Below, piece by piece: positions 1-6,238 of a stretch of DNA of 17,167 nucleotides (position 1 is the first letter of the stretch; each line of letters starts with the position of its first letter). The position numbers and the translations under genes are program-made. The notes under the pieces were generated by a model. That model saw only the letters and a program-made list of their open reading frames with translations. It did not search any database and was not told the origin of the DNA. This stretch comes from CAYOVG01 sp964407285. Its GTDB lineage: Bacteria; Desulfobacterota; Syntrophobacteria; Syntrophobacterales; Syntrophobacteraceae. The stretch spans positions 1-17,167 of the forward strand of contig CAYOVG010000128.1 of NCBI GenBank assembly GCA_964407285.1. The letters are read 5' to 3'.

Positions 1-209
1 AGTACGCGGCCAAGCGCAAGAGCGGCCGCATCAAGCCCGTCGCCATTTCCATTCTCGAGCAGGGAACTTTCGAACGGTTCAAGAGAGCATCCGTCGAAGG
101 CGGCCAACGCGAGGGGCAGTTCAAGATCATCGCTCTTGGATACAAGAGGGACTCCACATTCGATTTTTCTTCCCACACCGTTGCCCGGTCGAAGCCGCGG
201 AGCGATTGA
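1..209 (+). CDS. GH3-type acyl-amide synthetase-like protein, C-terminal fragment (5' end outside window)
   Basis: An open frame runs in from the left edge (first full codon at 3) and stops with TGA at 207-209, giving the last 68 residues of a larger protein. The fragment holds YAAKRKSGRIKP, then GTFERFKRASVEGGQREGQFK. This resembles the C-terminal lobe of GH3 auxin-responsive-promoter family enzymes, adenylating acid-amido synthetases, whose last lobe usually carries a Y..KR....L.P..V segment, a GTF turn and a final G.....Q.K. GH3 enzymes activate a carboxylic acid with ATP and join it to an amine; bacterial members are mostly uncharacterised. The ATP-binding part lies outside the window, so catalytic competence cannot be judged. 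The next gene starts 62 bases downstream on the same strand, so co-transcription is likely. Family assignment is from recalled consensus and is only moderately secure. Confidence 0.5.
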   Translation, partial: YAAKRKSGRIKPVAISILEQGTFERFKRASVEGGQREGQFKIIALGYKRDSTFDFSSHTVARSKPRSD

Positions 210-271
210 AACGCCTGCGCTCATCATGACGCGAGGCATTCGCCGGCCTCGATTGGAGGAGCCATCATGCC

Positions 272-1408
272 ATGAACCAGGACAGACTCCGCATTTCAGC
301 GCAAGAGTCGCGGATTCCGCTACGGCATGCTTTTAAACATGCATCCGCGGAGCGCAGGGTTTCCGAGAGCATCATCGCGGTAGCGGTTCGCGGGAAAATG
401 ACCGGAATCGGGGAGGGTTGCCCCAGGGCGTACGTTACGGGGGAAACGATCCGCTCCTCCCTGGACTGGATTCAAACCATCACCGGAGAGATCGAGGCGA
501 ACATTGCATCGCCCTCGGACCTGAACTCCTGGGTCACCGCAAATTCGGACCGGATCGACAAGAATCCCGCCGCCTGGTGCGCCATGGAAATAGCGCTCCT
601 CGACCTGTTCGCCCGAGAATCCAACGTCTCGCTGGAAGAGATAGCCGGCGCGCCACCTGTCCACGGCAGGCGCTTCCGCTACACGGCCGTATTGGGAGAC
701 GATCCGATACCGAAATTCTGCCGGAACGTGGTGAAGTACCTGGCCGGGGGATTTTCGGATTTCAAGATGAAGATCGGGGGCGACGACAGGGACCTTGAAA
801 AGGTCAAGTATTTTAAGAATTTGACACGCGTCTTTCTAAGGCGCGGCGCGACTCTCCGGGTCGATGCGAACAACCTCTGGAATACCGGAGCGAATGCCGG
901 GATCAAACACCTCTCCAGGTTCACTATTCCCCTGGTCGGCGTGGAGGAGCCCCTGCAGCCGAGAGCCGCGAGAGCAATGAGTCTTATGAGCATGGAGTTG
1001 AATATCCCGATCATACTCGATGAGAGTCTCTGCGGCAAAAAGGACGTGGAACTCTTCGAGGGACTGCCGGGCGCATGGATCGGCAATATCCGTGTTTCGA
1101 AGATGGGAGGCGTTCTGCGCTCCCTTGAAATGGTGAGAGAACTCAAGAGGCGGGATTGGAAAATAATCGTCGGCGCACAGGTGGGAGAGTCGTCCATTCT
1201 GACGAGGGCCGCCCTGCCCGTCGCCGCGGCAGCGGGGGACCATCTTGCGGGCCAGGAGGGCGCCTTTGGAACGTGGCTCCTCTCGTACGATCCGGTCCAA
1301 CCAGTGTTGATGTTCGGCTGGCGGGGGGGACTCAGATTGCCTTCCACGGGGCGCACGCCCGGTGGCGGATTGGGTTTGACCATGCGCCTGCCGCGGAATT
1401 CCGTGTAG
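272..1408 (+). CDS. Enolase-superfamily enzyme of the muconate-lactonising / dipeptide-epimerase subgroup
   Basis: A 378-residue protein of normal length for the subgroup. The N-terminal capping domain carries the GIGEGCPRAYVTGET segment (residues 45-59). The barrel has the expected residues in order: KxK at 165-167, metal ligands D198, E225 or E226 and D250, and the second-face lysine K277 in RVSKMGG. All catalytic and Mg2+-binding positions therefore look intact. Such enzymes abstract a proton alpha to a carboxylate, giving epimerisation, cycloisomerisation or dehydration. The C-terminal strand reads EGAFGTWLLSYDP and lacks the DxD typical of L-Ala-D/L-Glu epimerases, so the substrate cannot be assigned. 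The ATG at 272 follows GGAGGA (255-260); the ATG at 267 hits a stop after two codons. It lies between a GH3-like gene and a homocitrate-synthase-like gene, which suggests a shared pathway. Confidence 0.85.
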   Translation: MNQDRLRISAQESRIPLRHAFKHASAERRVSESIIAVAVRGKMTGIGEGCPRAYVTGETIRSSLDWIQTITGEIEANIASPSDLNSWVTANSDRIDKNPAAWCAMEIALLDLFARESNVSLEEIAGAPPVHGRRFRYTAVLGDDPIPKFCRNVVKYLAGGFSDFKMKIGGDDRDLEKVKYFKNLTRVFLRRGATLRVDANNLWNTGANAGIKHLSRFTIPLVGVEEPLQPRAARAMSLMSMELNIPIILDESLCGKKDVELFEGLPGAWIGNIRVSKMGGVLRSLEMVRELKRRDWKIIVGAQVGESSILTRAALPVAAAAGDHLAGQEGAFGTWLLSYDPVQPVLMFGWRGGLRLPSTGRTPGGGLGLTMRLPRNSV

Positions 1409-1421
1409 CAGATACCGGTTG

Positions 1422-1460
1422 CCGGATGCCGGAGAAGAACTTGTTCCGCGCGGCATCCGG
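1422..1460. repeat. Intergenic inverted repeat (10-bp arms)
   Basis: CCGGATGCCG at 1422-1431 is matched exactly by its reverse complement CGGCATCCGG at 1451-1460, with a 19-base loop that itself contains GAACTTGTTC. It lies between the enolase-superfamily gene and the homocitrate-synthase-like gene, in the 95 bases separating them. No T-tract follows, so a terminator is unlikely. It may be a REP-like element or an mRNA stem inside the operon. The left arm is one of several copies in the window of GCCGGATGCCGG. Confidence 0.6.
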
Positions 1461-1503
1461 TGATGAACATCGGTTTGAACCAACCGTAGAAAGGGATTGA
1501 TGC

Positions 1504-2535
1504 ATGTTCGATAAGATTGCGCAAAATATTCGCCTGTCCATCATCAGGCAGAAGAAGAAACAGGGCGGGATAATGATCGCCGACACGACCATTCGCGGCG
1601 GAGGCCGGATGCCGGGCGTAAGGTTCGGAATTGAAGAAAAAGTCAAGCTTGCGGGCGCCCTTGCTCAAGCCGGCGTCCATTCCATCGATGCGGGGTTTCC
1701 AGGAGCAGATCCCCTGGAAGTACAGGCGGTAAAGCGCATTGCCCGGGAAACGGAGGGACCGATCATCATGGTCTACTGCCGGCCGATGCAGTCCGATATC
1801 GACCTTGCCGTGGAGGCGCTTGCGGAAGCCGGAAGCCTGAGCAAGGGAATTCAAATAGTTGTCGGCTCCAGTCCCACGCACAGGGAAATCCGGCGCAACA
1901 GCAAGGCCGATGTGGTCAAAACGGTGGTCGATGCGGTGACCTACGCCAGGCGCCACTTCGAAATCATCTCATTCGGACCCGAGGACGCGTCACGCACGGA
2001 ACCCGATTTCCTTCATGAAATATACCGGGAAGCCATTGACGCCGGGGTAACGGCTGTCGGCTTCGCCGATACGGCGGGAATATTGATCCCTCAGAAAGCG
2101 GCGGACGCGATCAAGGGTATCCAGGATTGCGTCCCGAACATCGGCGACGCCATGCTCGGAGTGCACTTCCACAACGACCTGGGACTCGCCACCGCCAACA
2201 CGCTGGCCTGCATCGGCGAGGGAATTAACGTAGTCCAGGGAACCATCAACGGGATAGGCGACAGGGCCGGGAACACCGCCATAGAGGAAGTGGTCGCCGT
2301 ATTGAACCTGCACCAGGATCTGTACAAAGCAAAGTGCTCGGTCGATTGCACCCGGCTCAAACACCTGAGCCGGTTGGTCCGGGAATTGAGCGGCATGCCG
2401 GTCCATCCGAGCAAACCCATTGTCGGAGAAAACGTCTTTTTGCCGGAGGCCGGCGTCCAGCGGACCGATTCCACCGGAAAAGCAGTAACATATGTTCCAT
2501 TTCCCCCGGAAATGATCGGCGACGCGGCCCGATAG
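1504..2535 (+). CDS. Homocitrate/2-isopropylmalate-synthase-like (HMGL family) protein with degenerate active site
   Basis: A 343-residue TIM-barrel protein of the DRE-TIM metallolyase family. Family hallmarks kept: ADTTIR at the first strand (26-31), AGFPGADPLE (63-72), FGPEDASR (157-164), DTAG (189-192), the metal-binding HFH (221-223) and GIGDRAGN (250-257). Other landmarks differ. The invariant RDGEQ after DTTLR is RGGGR here (31-35), so the metal-ligand Asp is Gly32. The end-of-barrel F.HE.GIH motif is FLPEAGVQ (312-319), so both His are lost, including the one that acts as base in isopropylmalate synthase. Claisen condensation of acetyl-CoA by the normal mechanism is therefore doubtful. 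The ATG at 1504 is preceded by GAAAGGGA; an internal ATG at 1573 would give the more usual N-terminus MIADTT and is a real alternative. It is smaller than LeuA because the regulatory domain is absent. Probably in one operon with its neighbours. Confidence 0.8.
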   Translation: MFDKIAQNIRLSIIRQKKKQGGIMIADTTIRGGGRMPGVRFGIEEKVKLAGALAQAGVHSIDAGFPGADPLEVQAVKRIARETEGPIIMVYCRPMQSDIDLAVEALAEAGSLSKGIQIVVGSSPTHREIRRNSKADVVKTVVDAVTYARRHFEIISFGPEDASRTEPDFLHEIYREAIDAGVTAVGFADTAGILIPQKAADAIKGIQDCVPNIGDAMLGVHFHNDLGLATANTLACIGEGINVVQGTINGIGDRAGNTAIEEVVAVLNLHQDLYKAKCSVDCTRLKHLSRLVRELSGMPVHPSKPIVGENVFLPEAGVQRTDSTGKAVTYVPFPPEMIGDAAR

Positions 2536-2593
2536 GAGCAGCGACGCGCCACCCCATCGATTCCATCTTTGTGAGGAGTTCGACATCGATCAC

Positions 2594-3568
2594 ATGGATA
2601 CAGCGGCGCGAAAGAGCGGGAGTCCCCCCCCGGCAATCGATGTCTGGCTGGAGAGGGGTGAGATTCCCTTCGATGAACACGATTCCGTAACGATCACGCG
2701 TCAACCCGCCATGCGGGTTTACGCGCCCCGCAGCACCAAGGGCGTTGTTTTGCTTTTGCACGGACTGCTGAGTCATAGCGGCTGGTTCACCCGGTCCTGC
2801 ATGCAACTGGCGACCGAGGGTTACATGGTGATCGCCCCGGACAGACGAGGGACAGGCGGACACACGGAGCATCGGGGCCATATAGATAGCTACGAACAAC
2901 TCATCGCCGACATGGACGCCGTTCTCATGAAAGCGAAGGAGGACTATCCAGGCCTTCCCGTTTATCTGCTGGGGGTGTCCTGGGGCGGAAAACTGGCCAT
3001 GGCCTATGAGGTCCTGCGTCCGGCGGCTGTGGACGGCATTATCCTCAATACGCCCGGCCTGCAGGTCAAGCCGGACCTCAGCCTTCTCGCCAAAATGAGA
3101 ATCGGGTTAGCGCTGACGCTCGGCAGAGGGCGGCAGACCCAGTTGGGAATCCCTGTCGACATACCCCACCTGTTTACCGACGACCCCTCCATACAGGAGT
3201 GGATCCGGTGTGACGGCAACACTTTGCGGAAGTGTTCCGCACGCTTTTACCTGGAAAGCAAAAAGCTCGACATCCTGCTGAAGAAGAAGAGCAGCAATTG
3301 CCGGACGCGTATTTTGCTGATGCTGGCGGGACGCGATGAAATCGCCCACAACGAGCGCACCATCAACTTCGTACTGAAAAAATGCGCCGGGAACTCGCTT
3401 CCGGTGGAGGTCATCGTGTACCCCTACGCAAGACATACCCTGGACTTCGAAAGCAACTGGGGCGAGATTACGAAAGACATCGTATCCCGTCTGAACGAAT
3501 GGAATCTCAACGGAAAGGTCGAGGGTAGCGAGTCGCGAGTCACGGGGTATGAGGTTTACTGCTCGTGA
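2594..3568 (+). CDS. Alpha/beta hydrolase (monoacylglycerol-lipase / Hydrolase_4 type)
   Basis: A 324-residue cytoplasmic protein without a signal peptide. The alpha/beta-hydrolase landmarks are in order: oxyanion segment LLLHGLLSHSG (53-63), PDRRGTGG (82-89), nucleophile elbow GVSWG with Ser129 (127-131), acid Asp248 in LAGRDEIAHN, and His281 in YARHTLDFE. The catalytic triad is complete, so an esterase, lipase, thioesterase or amidase activity is expected; the substrate is unknown. The gene starts 58 bases after the homocitrate-synthase-like gene. GAGGAG at 2573-2578 is the likely ribosome site but sits a rather long 15 bases before the ATG. The fold should end near residue 304; the last 20 residues read like translated intergenic repeat sequence (GSESRVTGYE), so the original stop may have been lost. 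In this operon it could release or trim an acyl or amide product (inference). Confidence 0.88.
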   Translation: MDTAARKSGSPPPAIDVWLERGEIPFDEHDSVTITRQPAMRVYAPRSTKGVVLLLHGLLSHSGWFTRSCMQLATEGYMVIAPDRRGTGGHTEHRGHIDSYEQLIADMDAVLMKAKEDYPGLPVYLLGVSWGGKLAMAYEVLRPAAVDGIILNTPGLQVKPDLSLLAKMRIGLALTLGRGRQTQLGIPVDIPHLFTDDPSIQEWIRCDGNTLRKCSARFYLESKKLDILLKKKSSNCRTRILLMLAGRDEIAHNERTINFVLKKCAGNSLPVEVIVYPYARHTLDFESNWGEITKDIVSRLNEWNLNGKVEGSESRVTGYEVYCS

Positions 3569-4051
3569 ACATGGGCACGGAGCGCGATCCCCGCAACAGG
3601 CCGGGAACTCAACGGTTCGTCCTGGCGCCGGAGTTACCGGCCTATTTGCATTTCTTTACTTATCAAGGCCTTATGCAGACATGTTCAGGATTTCATTAAA
3701 CACGAGCCGAAGCGGCCGGCTGCAGTCAATAAGTAACGGAAGATACTAATAAATATCAGTCAATGCGCTGATCGACCAGTGGATTCCCGCATTATTACAC
3801 ATATAATTCCACCTTTGCCTTCCATAAGCACCAAAATTCTCTTGATTTTAATGAAGCAGTGAAGTAGCATCTCGGAAAATCAGTAAGGGGATCGGTTGAG
3901 AGCGGCCGATTAGGGCTGAGGTGGATCTCTGAATTTCGAGGGGGGTGAGAATTTTTCGTTGTTGGGTGGTAGTTGAGTGAGGAGGAATAGTTTTTTGTTT
4001 AGTGAAAGAGTGATGTATTTCATTAATGCTTCAACACCAGGAGGAAAGAGA
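3569..4051. other. Gene-free region between the hydrolase operon and the lipoprotein gene
   Basis: No convincing gene is visible in these 483 bases on either strand. The first part holds a hairpin that may end the upstream operon (3598-3643). From about 3655 to 3990 base composition becomes clearly more AT-rich than the surroundings. An isolated TATAAT occurs at 3802-3807 but has no acceptable -35 box 16-18 bases upstream. The lipoprotein promoter should lie somewhere in 3900-4035, but I could not identify it. Confidence 0.6.
3598..3643 (+). terminator. Possible terminator hairpin after the hydrolase operon
   Basis: AGGCCGG (3598-3604) pairs with CCGGCCT (3637-3643). After one mismatch, AACTC (3606-3610) pairs with GAGTT (3631-3635). 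The loop is 20 bases and the downstream sequence is moderately T-rich (ATTTGCATTTCTTTACT). It lies 30 bases after the hydrolase stop. The large loop and broken T-tract keep confidence low. Confidence 0.4.
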
Positions 4052-4312
4052 ATGAAGAAGTTGCTGTCCGTTTTCTTTGTGGTAGCTCTGGCCCTCACCA
4101 TGATTTCCGGTTGCGCCGATACGGCCAAGATCAAGGCTCTCCAGGATACCACGGATCAGGCCCTTGCCCGCGCCCAGGCTGCCGAGCAGCAGTGCCAGGC
4201 TTCCGCTGCCGCCGCTGAAGCAGCAGCTCGCCGCGCCGAAGCAGCAGCATCCAAAGCCGAAGCAATGGCGAACAAGGTTGAGCAGATTTTCATGAAGCAC
4301 ATGAAGAAGTAG
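4052..4312 (+). CDS. Small Lpp-like alanine-zipper lipoprotein
   Basis: Encodes 86 residues. Residues 1-20 are a lipoprotein signal peptide (MKKLL..., hydrophobic core, then TMISG-C) with the lipidated cysteine at Cys21. The 66-residue mature part is a continuous charged helix rich in Ala, with AAAAEAAARRAEAAASKAEA-type heptads, and it ends in MKK. This matches the architecture of Braun lipoprotein (Lpp) and OprI: a trimeric coiled coil anchored in the outer membrane, whose C-terminal Lys can be linked to peptidoglycan by an L,D-transpeptidase. The start is fixed by AGGAGG at 4039-4044, seven bases before the ATG; the frame is open upstream to 3977 but lacks such a site. The gene is monocistronic with its own terminator. 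Covalent attachment to murein is an inference; homology to Lpp may be convergent because low-complexity helices look alike. Confidence 0.8.
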   Translation: MKKLLSVFFVVALALTMISGCADTAKIKALQDTTDQALARAQAAEQQCQASAAAAEAAARRAEAAASKAEAMANKVEQIFMKHMKK

Positions 4313-4340
4313 TTTTCATTACTGCTCTGCTTAAATGAAG

Positions 4341-4372
4341 AAAGCCGGTGGGACTCCCACCGGCTTTTCCTT
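4341..4372. terminator. Bidirectional rho-independent terminator
   Basis: AAAGCCGGTGGG (4341-4352) pairs perfectly with CCCACCGGCTTT (4356-4367) around an ACT loop, followed by TCCTTTTTC. On the minus strand the hairpin is followed by TTTCTTCATTT-like sequence. It therefore probably ends both the lipoprotein gene (+) and the convergent helical-protein gene (-). Confidence 0.9.
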
Positions 4373-4483
4373 TTTCGGGGGGGCGACTGCCGGGCGCGAA
4401 GGGTATTGCGAGCGAGGGGCGCGGCGAATGCAAATACCCGCGCGCAACGAGGCGGCAACACGTCTCCAGGACTGAAAGCGGCG

Positions 4484-5197
4484 CTATTGCATCAGCTTCC
4501 TGGCCCTGTCCTGATTCAACTCATAGACCAGGGAGGACAGGTCTTCGAGGGCGGATTCCACGAGGTCGGGCCGAGGCAGATCGAGGGGGGGCGGAACATC
4601 CAGCCGCTCAAAAGAAACGGGATGGATATAGAGCTTCTGATCCACGGACGCCAGTTCCTGCGCGGTAAAATTCTCGCCAAGATAATGCTTCAGTTCCATT
4701 GCGTACGAGTCCAGCCCTTTGATGAAGTTAATGATATTGAGCAAGTCGAAGTTCTTGTGGAACGACTGGATGTTCGTATTCACGGCCTGTGTTTCGGCCT
4801 TGAGATCCTCATAGGCGCCCCCGTATTTCTCCATCCACTCGTAAAGGCGGGAATATGCTTCCAGAAACAGCTTCCGGTACCGGCTCTTGCTGGTGAACGC
4901 TTTCACACGAATGAACCGGACCTTCCGGGGAAGTTCCTTCCCCATGAAACCACTCCAGAAAGAGGTCTCGGGGATCTCGAGTATCCGGGAAAGCTCCCGT
5001 CGCATCTCGTCCCGGATGGTAAGCATCGATATCCGGGAGATGCGCCTTCCCGTGTCTGCCGCCAGGCTTTTGACCGATGCGGCCCTCTGATTGAGGTCAT
5101 CCACCTGGAGTTCAATGATGCGCCTTTCCGTCAGGTAGTTCTCGATTACCTCTTCCTTGACCTGACGTGTGAGGGAGCTTATTAGATCGTCTTCCAT
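4484..5197 (-). CDS. Helical protein of unknown function, partner of the adjacent P-loop ATPase
   Basis: Encodes 237 residues with no signal peptide, no membrane span and no motif I recognise. It is strongly charged and predicted by eye to be mostly helical (for example residues 1-70 and 100-170), with a proline-rich stretch VPPPLDLPRP near 200-209 before a last helix. The start at 5197 has GGAGGGAA about eight bases upstream on the minus strand. It follows the ATPase gene by 167 bases in the same direction. That spacer holds a 12-bp inverted repeat but no T-tract terminator, so co-transcription is likely. It ends at a TAG (4484-4486), converging on the lipoprotein gene and its shared terminator. 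The function is unknown; the tandem arrangement suggests it works with the ATPase. Confidence 0.7.
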   Translation of the reverse strand: MEDDLISSLTRQVKEEVIENYLTERRIIELQVDDLNQRAASVKSLAADTGRRISRISMLTIRDEMRRELSRILEIPETSFWSGFMGKELPRKVRFIRVKAFTSKSRYRKLFLEAYSRLYEWMEKYGGAYEDLKAETQAVNTNIQSFHKNFDLLNIINFIKGLDSYAMELKHYLGENFTAQELASVDQKLYIHPVSFERLDVPPPLDLPRPDLVESALEDLSSLVYELNQDRARKLMQ

Positions 5198-5280
5198 GGC
5201 ACATTCCCTCCACTACCGACCGATAATCCGGCAAGAGACAACTATTCCCCGCTTCCGCTCTGAAAGGGCCGGAAGAAAGC

Positions 5281-5328
5281 TACGTGTTACGGCTCGCACG
5301 AACCCGGATTCGCAACCCGTAACACGTA
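5281..5328. repeat. Inverted repeat with perfect 12-bp arms
   Basis: TACGTGTTACGG (5281-5292) is exactly complementary to CCGTAACACGTA (5317-5328). The 24-base centre holds a smaller CGAA/TTCG pairing. It lies in the 167-base gap between the ATPase and the helical-protein gene. There is no T-tract on either side, so it is more like a REP/cruciform element, an mRNA-processing stem or a protein-binding palindrome than a terminator. Confidence 0.7.
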
Positions 5329-5364
5329 ACCGGCGACCCTATCTTCCACTGCCCGTCATGGCCA

Positions 5365-6081
5365 TCAGCCCTGGTCCGCCCTCTTGACCAGAAACGTCTG
5401 GGAATTGAGGTAAACGGCCGGATAATCCGGCATATAACGGTCTCCGTGCTTGAGCACCTTCAGTTCGATATCGCCGGCGGCATCCAGTTCCATGGAAAGA
5501 ATCGCTTGAAAAAGCTCATCGATCTCGTGGCACGGATACGGAATTCCCCGGGCGTTGACTGTAGATATGTGCCGGTGCGTCTTCGCGGACATCCACATGG
5601 AAACCTTGTGCCGCTCGGCGAAACCCTGCAGACCGCCGATAGTCGAGCCGGATATTTTTTCGAAATCAAGCCCGTCGAGAATCACGAGCGAGGGACGAAA
5701 ATTCGTCTGTTCCTCCAGGTTCCGCACGCTTTGCTCCAATTTGTCGGGCGTGAACGTCTGGTGCAGGTAAGCCAGAATAAAGCGCAACGGCTCCACTCTC
5801 TGCTGCAGCCTGGAAAAATCCTCCGCGGGTTCCGTACGGGCGACATTTTTCAGAAACTCGTGATACCACACCTTTATTTTCTCGGGAATCTCACCGATAC
5901 AGACATGAAGAACGGAATTTCCGCGAAGCAGGTGCTCGATGGCGATATGGGTGAGACATGCCGTCTTCCCCACTCCCGCGCGCGCCATCACCACACCCAA
6001 TTCGCCGGGCCCGAACGGACCTCCCAGAGTTTTGTAAACCATGTCGACTTTCGGTGAACCCAGTGGTCGATCCTCAATCAT
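5365..6081 (-). CDS. RecA/KaiC/DnaB-like P-loop ATPase, function unknown
   Basis: Encodes 238 residues, the size of one RecA-fold domain. It opens with GGPFGPGELGVVMARAGVGKT, a layout typical of KaiC, RadA and DnaB-type domains. Walker A is ARAGVGKT at 33-40 and Walker B is SLVILDGLD at 131-139 (Asp136). HVCIGEIPEKIKVWYHEFL (59-77) lies where KaiC/DnaB domains have their post-strand-2 element. Residues 165-171 (SAKTHRH) sit where a sensor or motif-3 region is expected. No DNA-binding or membrane segment is visible. The start at 6081 follows AAGGAG (minus strand, 6094-6089) with a seven-base gap; the overlapping ATGs at 6088 and 6085 run into a stop. It precedes the helical-protein gene and follows fusA in the same direction. 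It could be a stand-alone regulator or chaperone-like ATPase; the substrate is unknown. Confidence 0.78.
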   Translation of the reverse strand: MIEDRPLGSPKVDMVYKTLGGPFGPGELGVVMARAGVGKTACLTHIAIEHLLRGNSVLHVCIGEIPEKIKVWYHEFLKNVARTEPAEDFSRLQQRVEPLRFILAYLHQTFTPDKLEQSVRNLEEQTNFRPSLVILDGLDFEKISGSTIGGLQGFAERHKVSMWMSAKTHRHISTVNARGIPYPCHEIDELFQAILSMELDAAGDIELKVLKHGDRYMPDYPAVYLNSQTFLVKRADQG

Positions 6082-6185
6082 CCATCATCTCCTTCAACCG
6101 TGCCGCTCGCCACCTGCACCTGCAGCTCGCCTGGAGCCGATCCGAGGACACATACGATACTGCTGTTGCGCCATAGTGTTTTCGC

Positions 6186-6215
6186 ATAATACACCGTAAC
6201 GGACATTTTTGATAA
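6186..6215 (-). promoter_or_regulatory. Possible promoter of the ATPase/helical-protein operon
   Basis: Read on the minus strand, TTATCA (6215-6210) is followed after 18 bases by TATTAT (6191-6186). That is four and five matches, respectively, to the sigma-70 boxes. It lies about 105 bases before the ATPase start, in the 157-base gap after fusA, where no good terminator is visible. Prediction by eye only. Confidence 0.3.
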
Positions 6216-6238
6216 GCATTCTTTATCGGCCACCGGTA

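Noticed and set aside
679..1956. A 425-codon minus-strand open frame
   Set aside because: It spans the 3' half of the enolase-like gene and the start of the HMGL gene in antisense, with no motifs; a codon-bias shadow.
3977..4051. An upstream start for the lipoprotein
   Set aside because: It would bury the lipoprotein signal peptide behind 25 residues; the AGGAGG site clearly serves 4052.
4406..5185. A 259-codon plus-strand open frame opposite the helical-protein gene
   Set aside because: The minus-strand frame has a good ribosome site and a plausible charged helical composition; the plus frame has no ribosome site and would begin just past a terminator.
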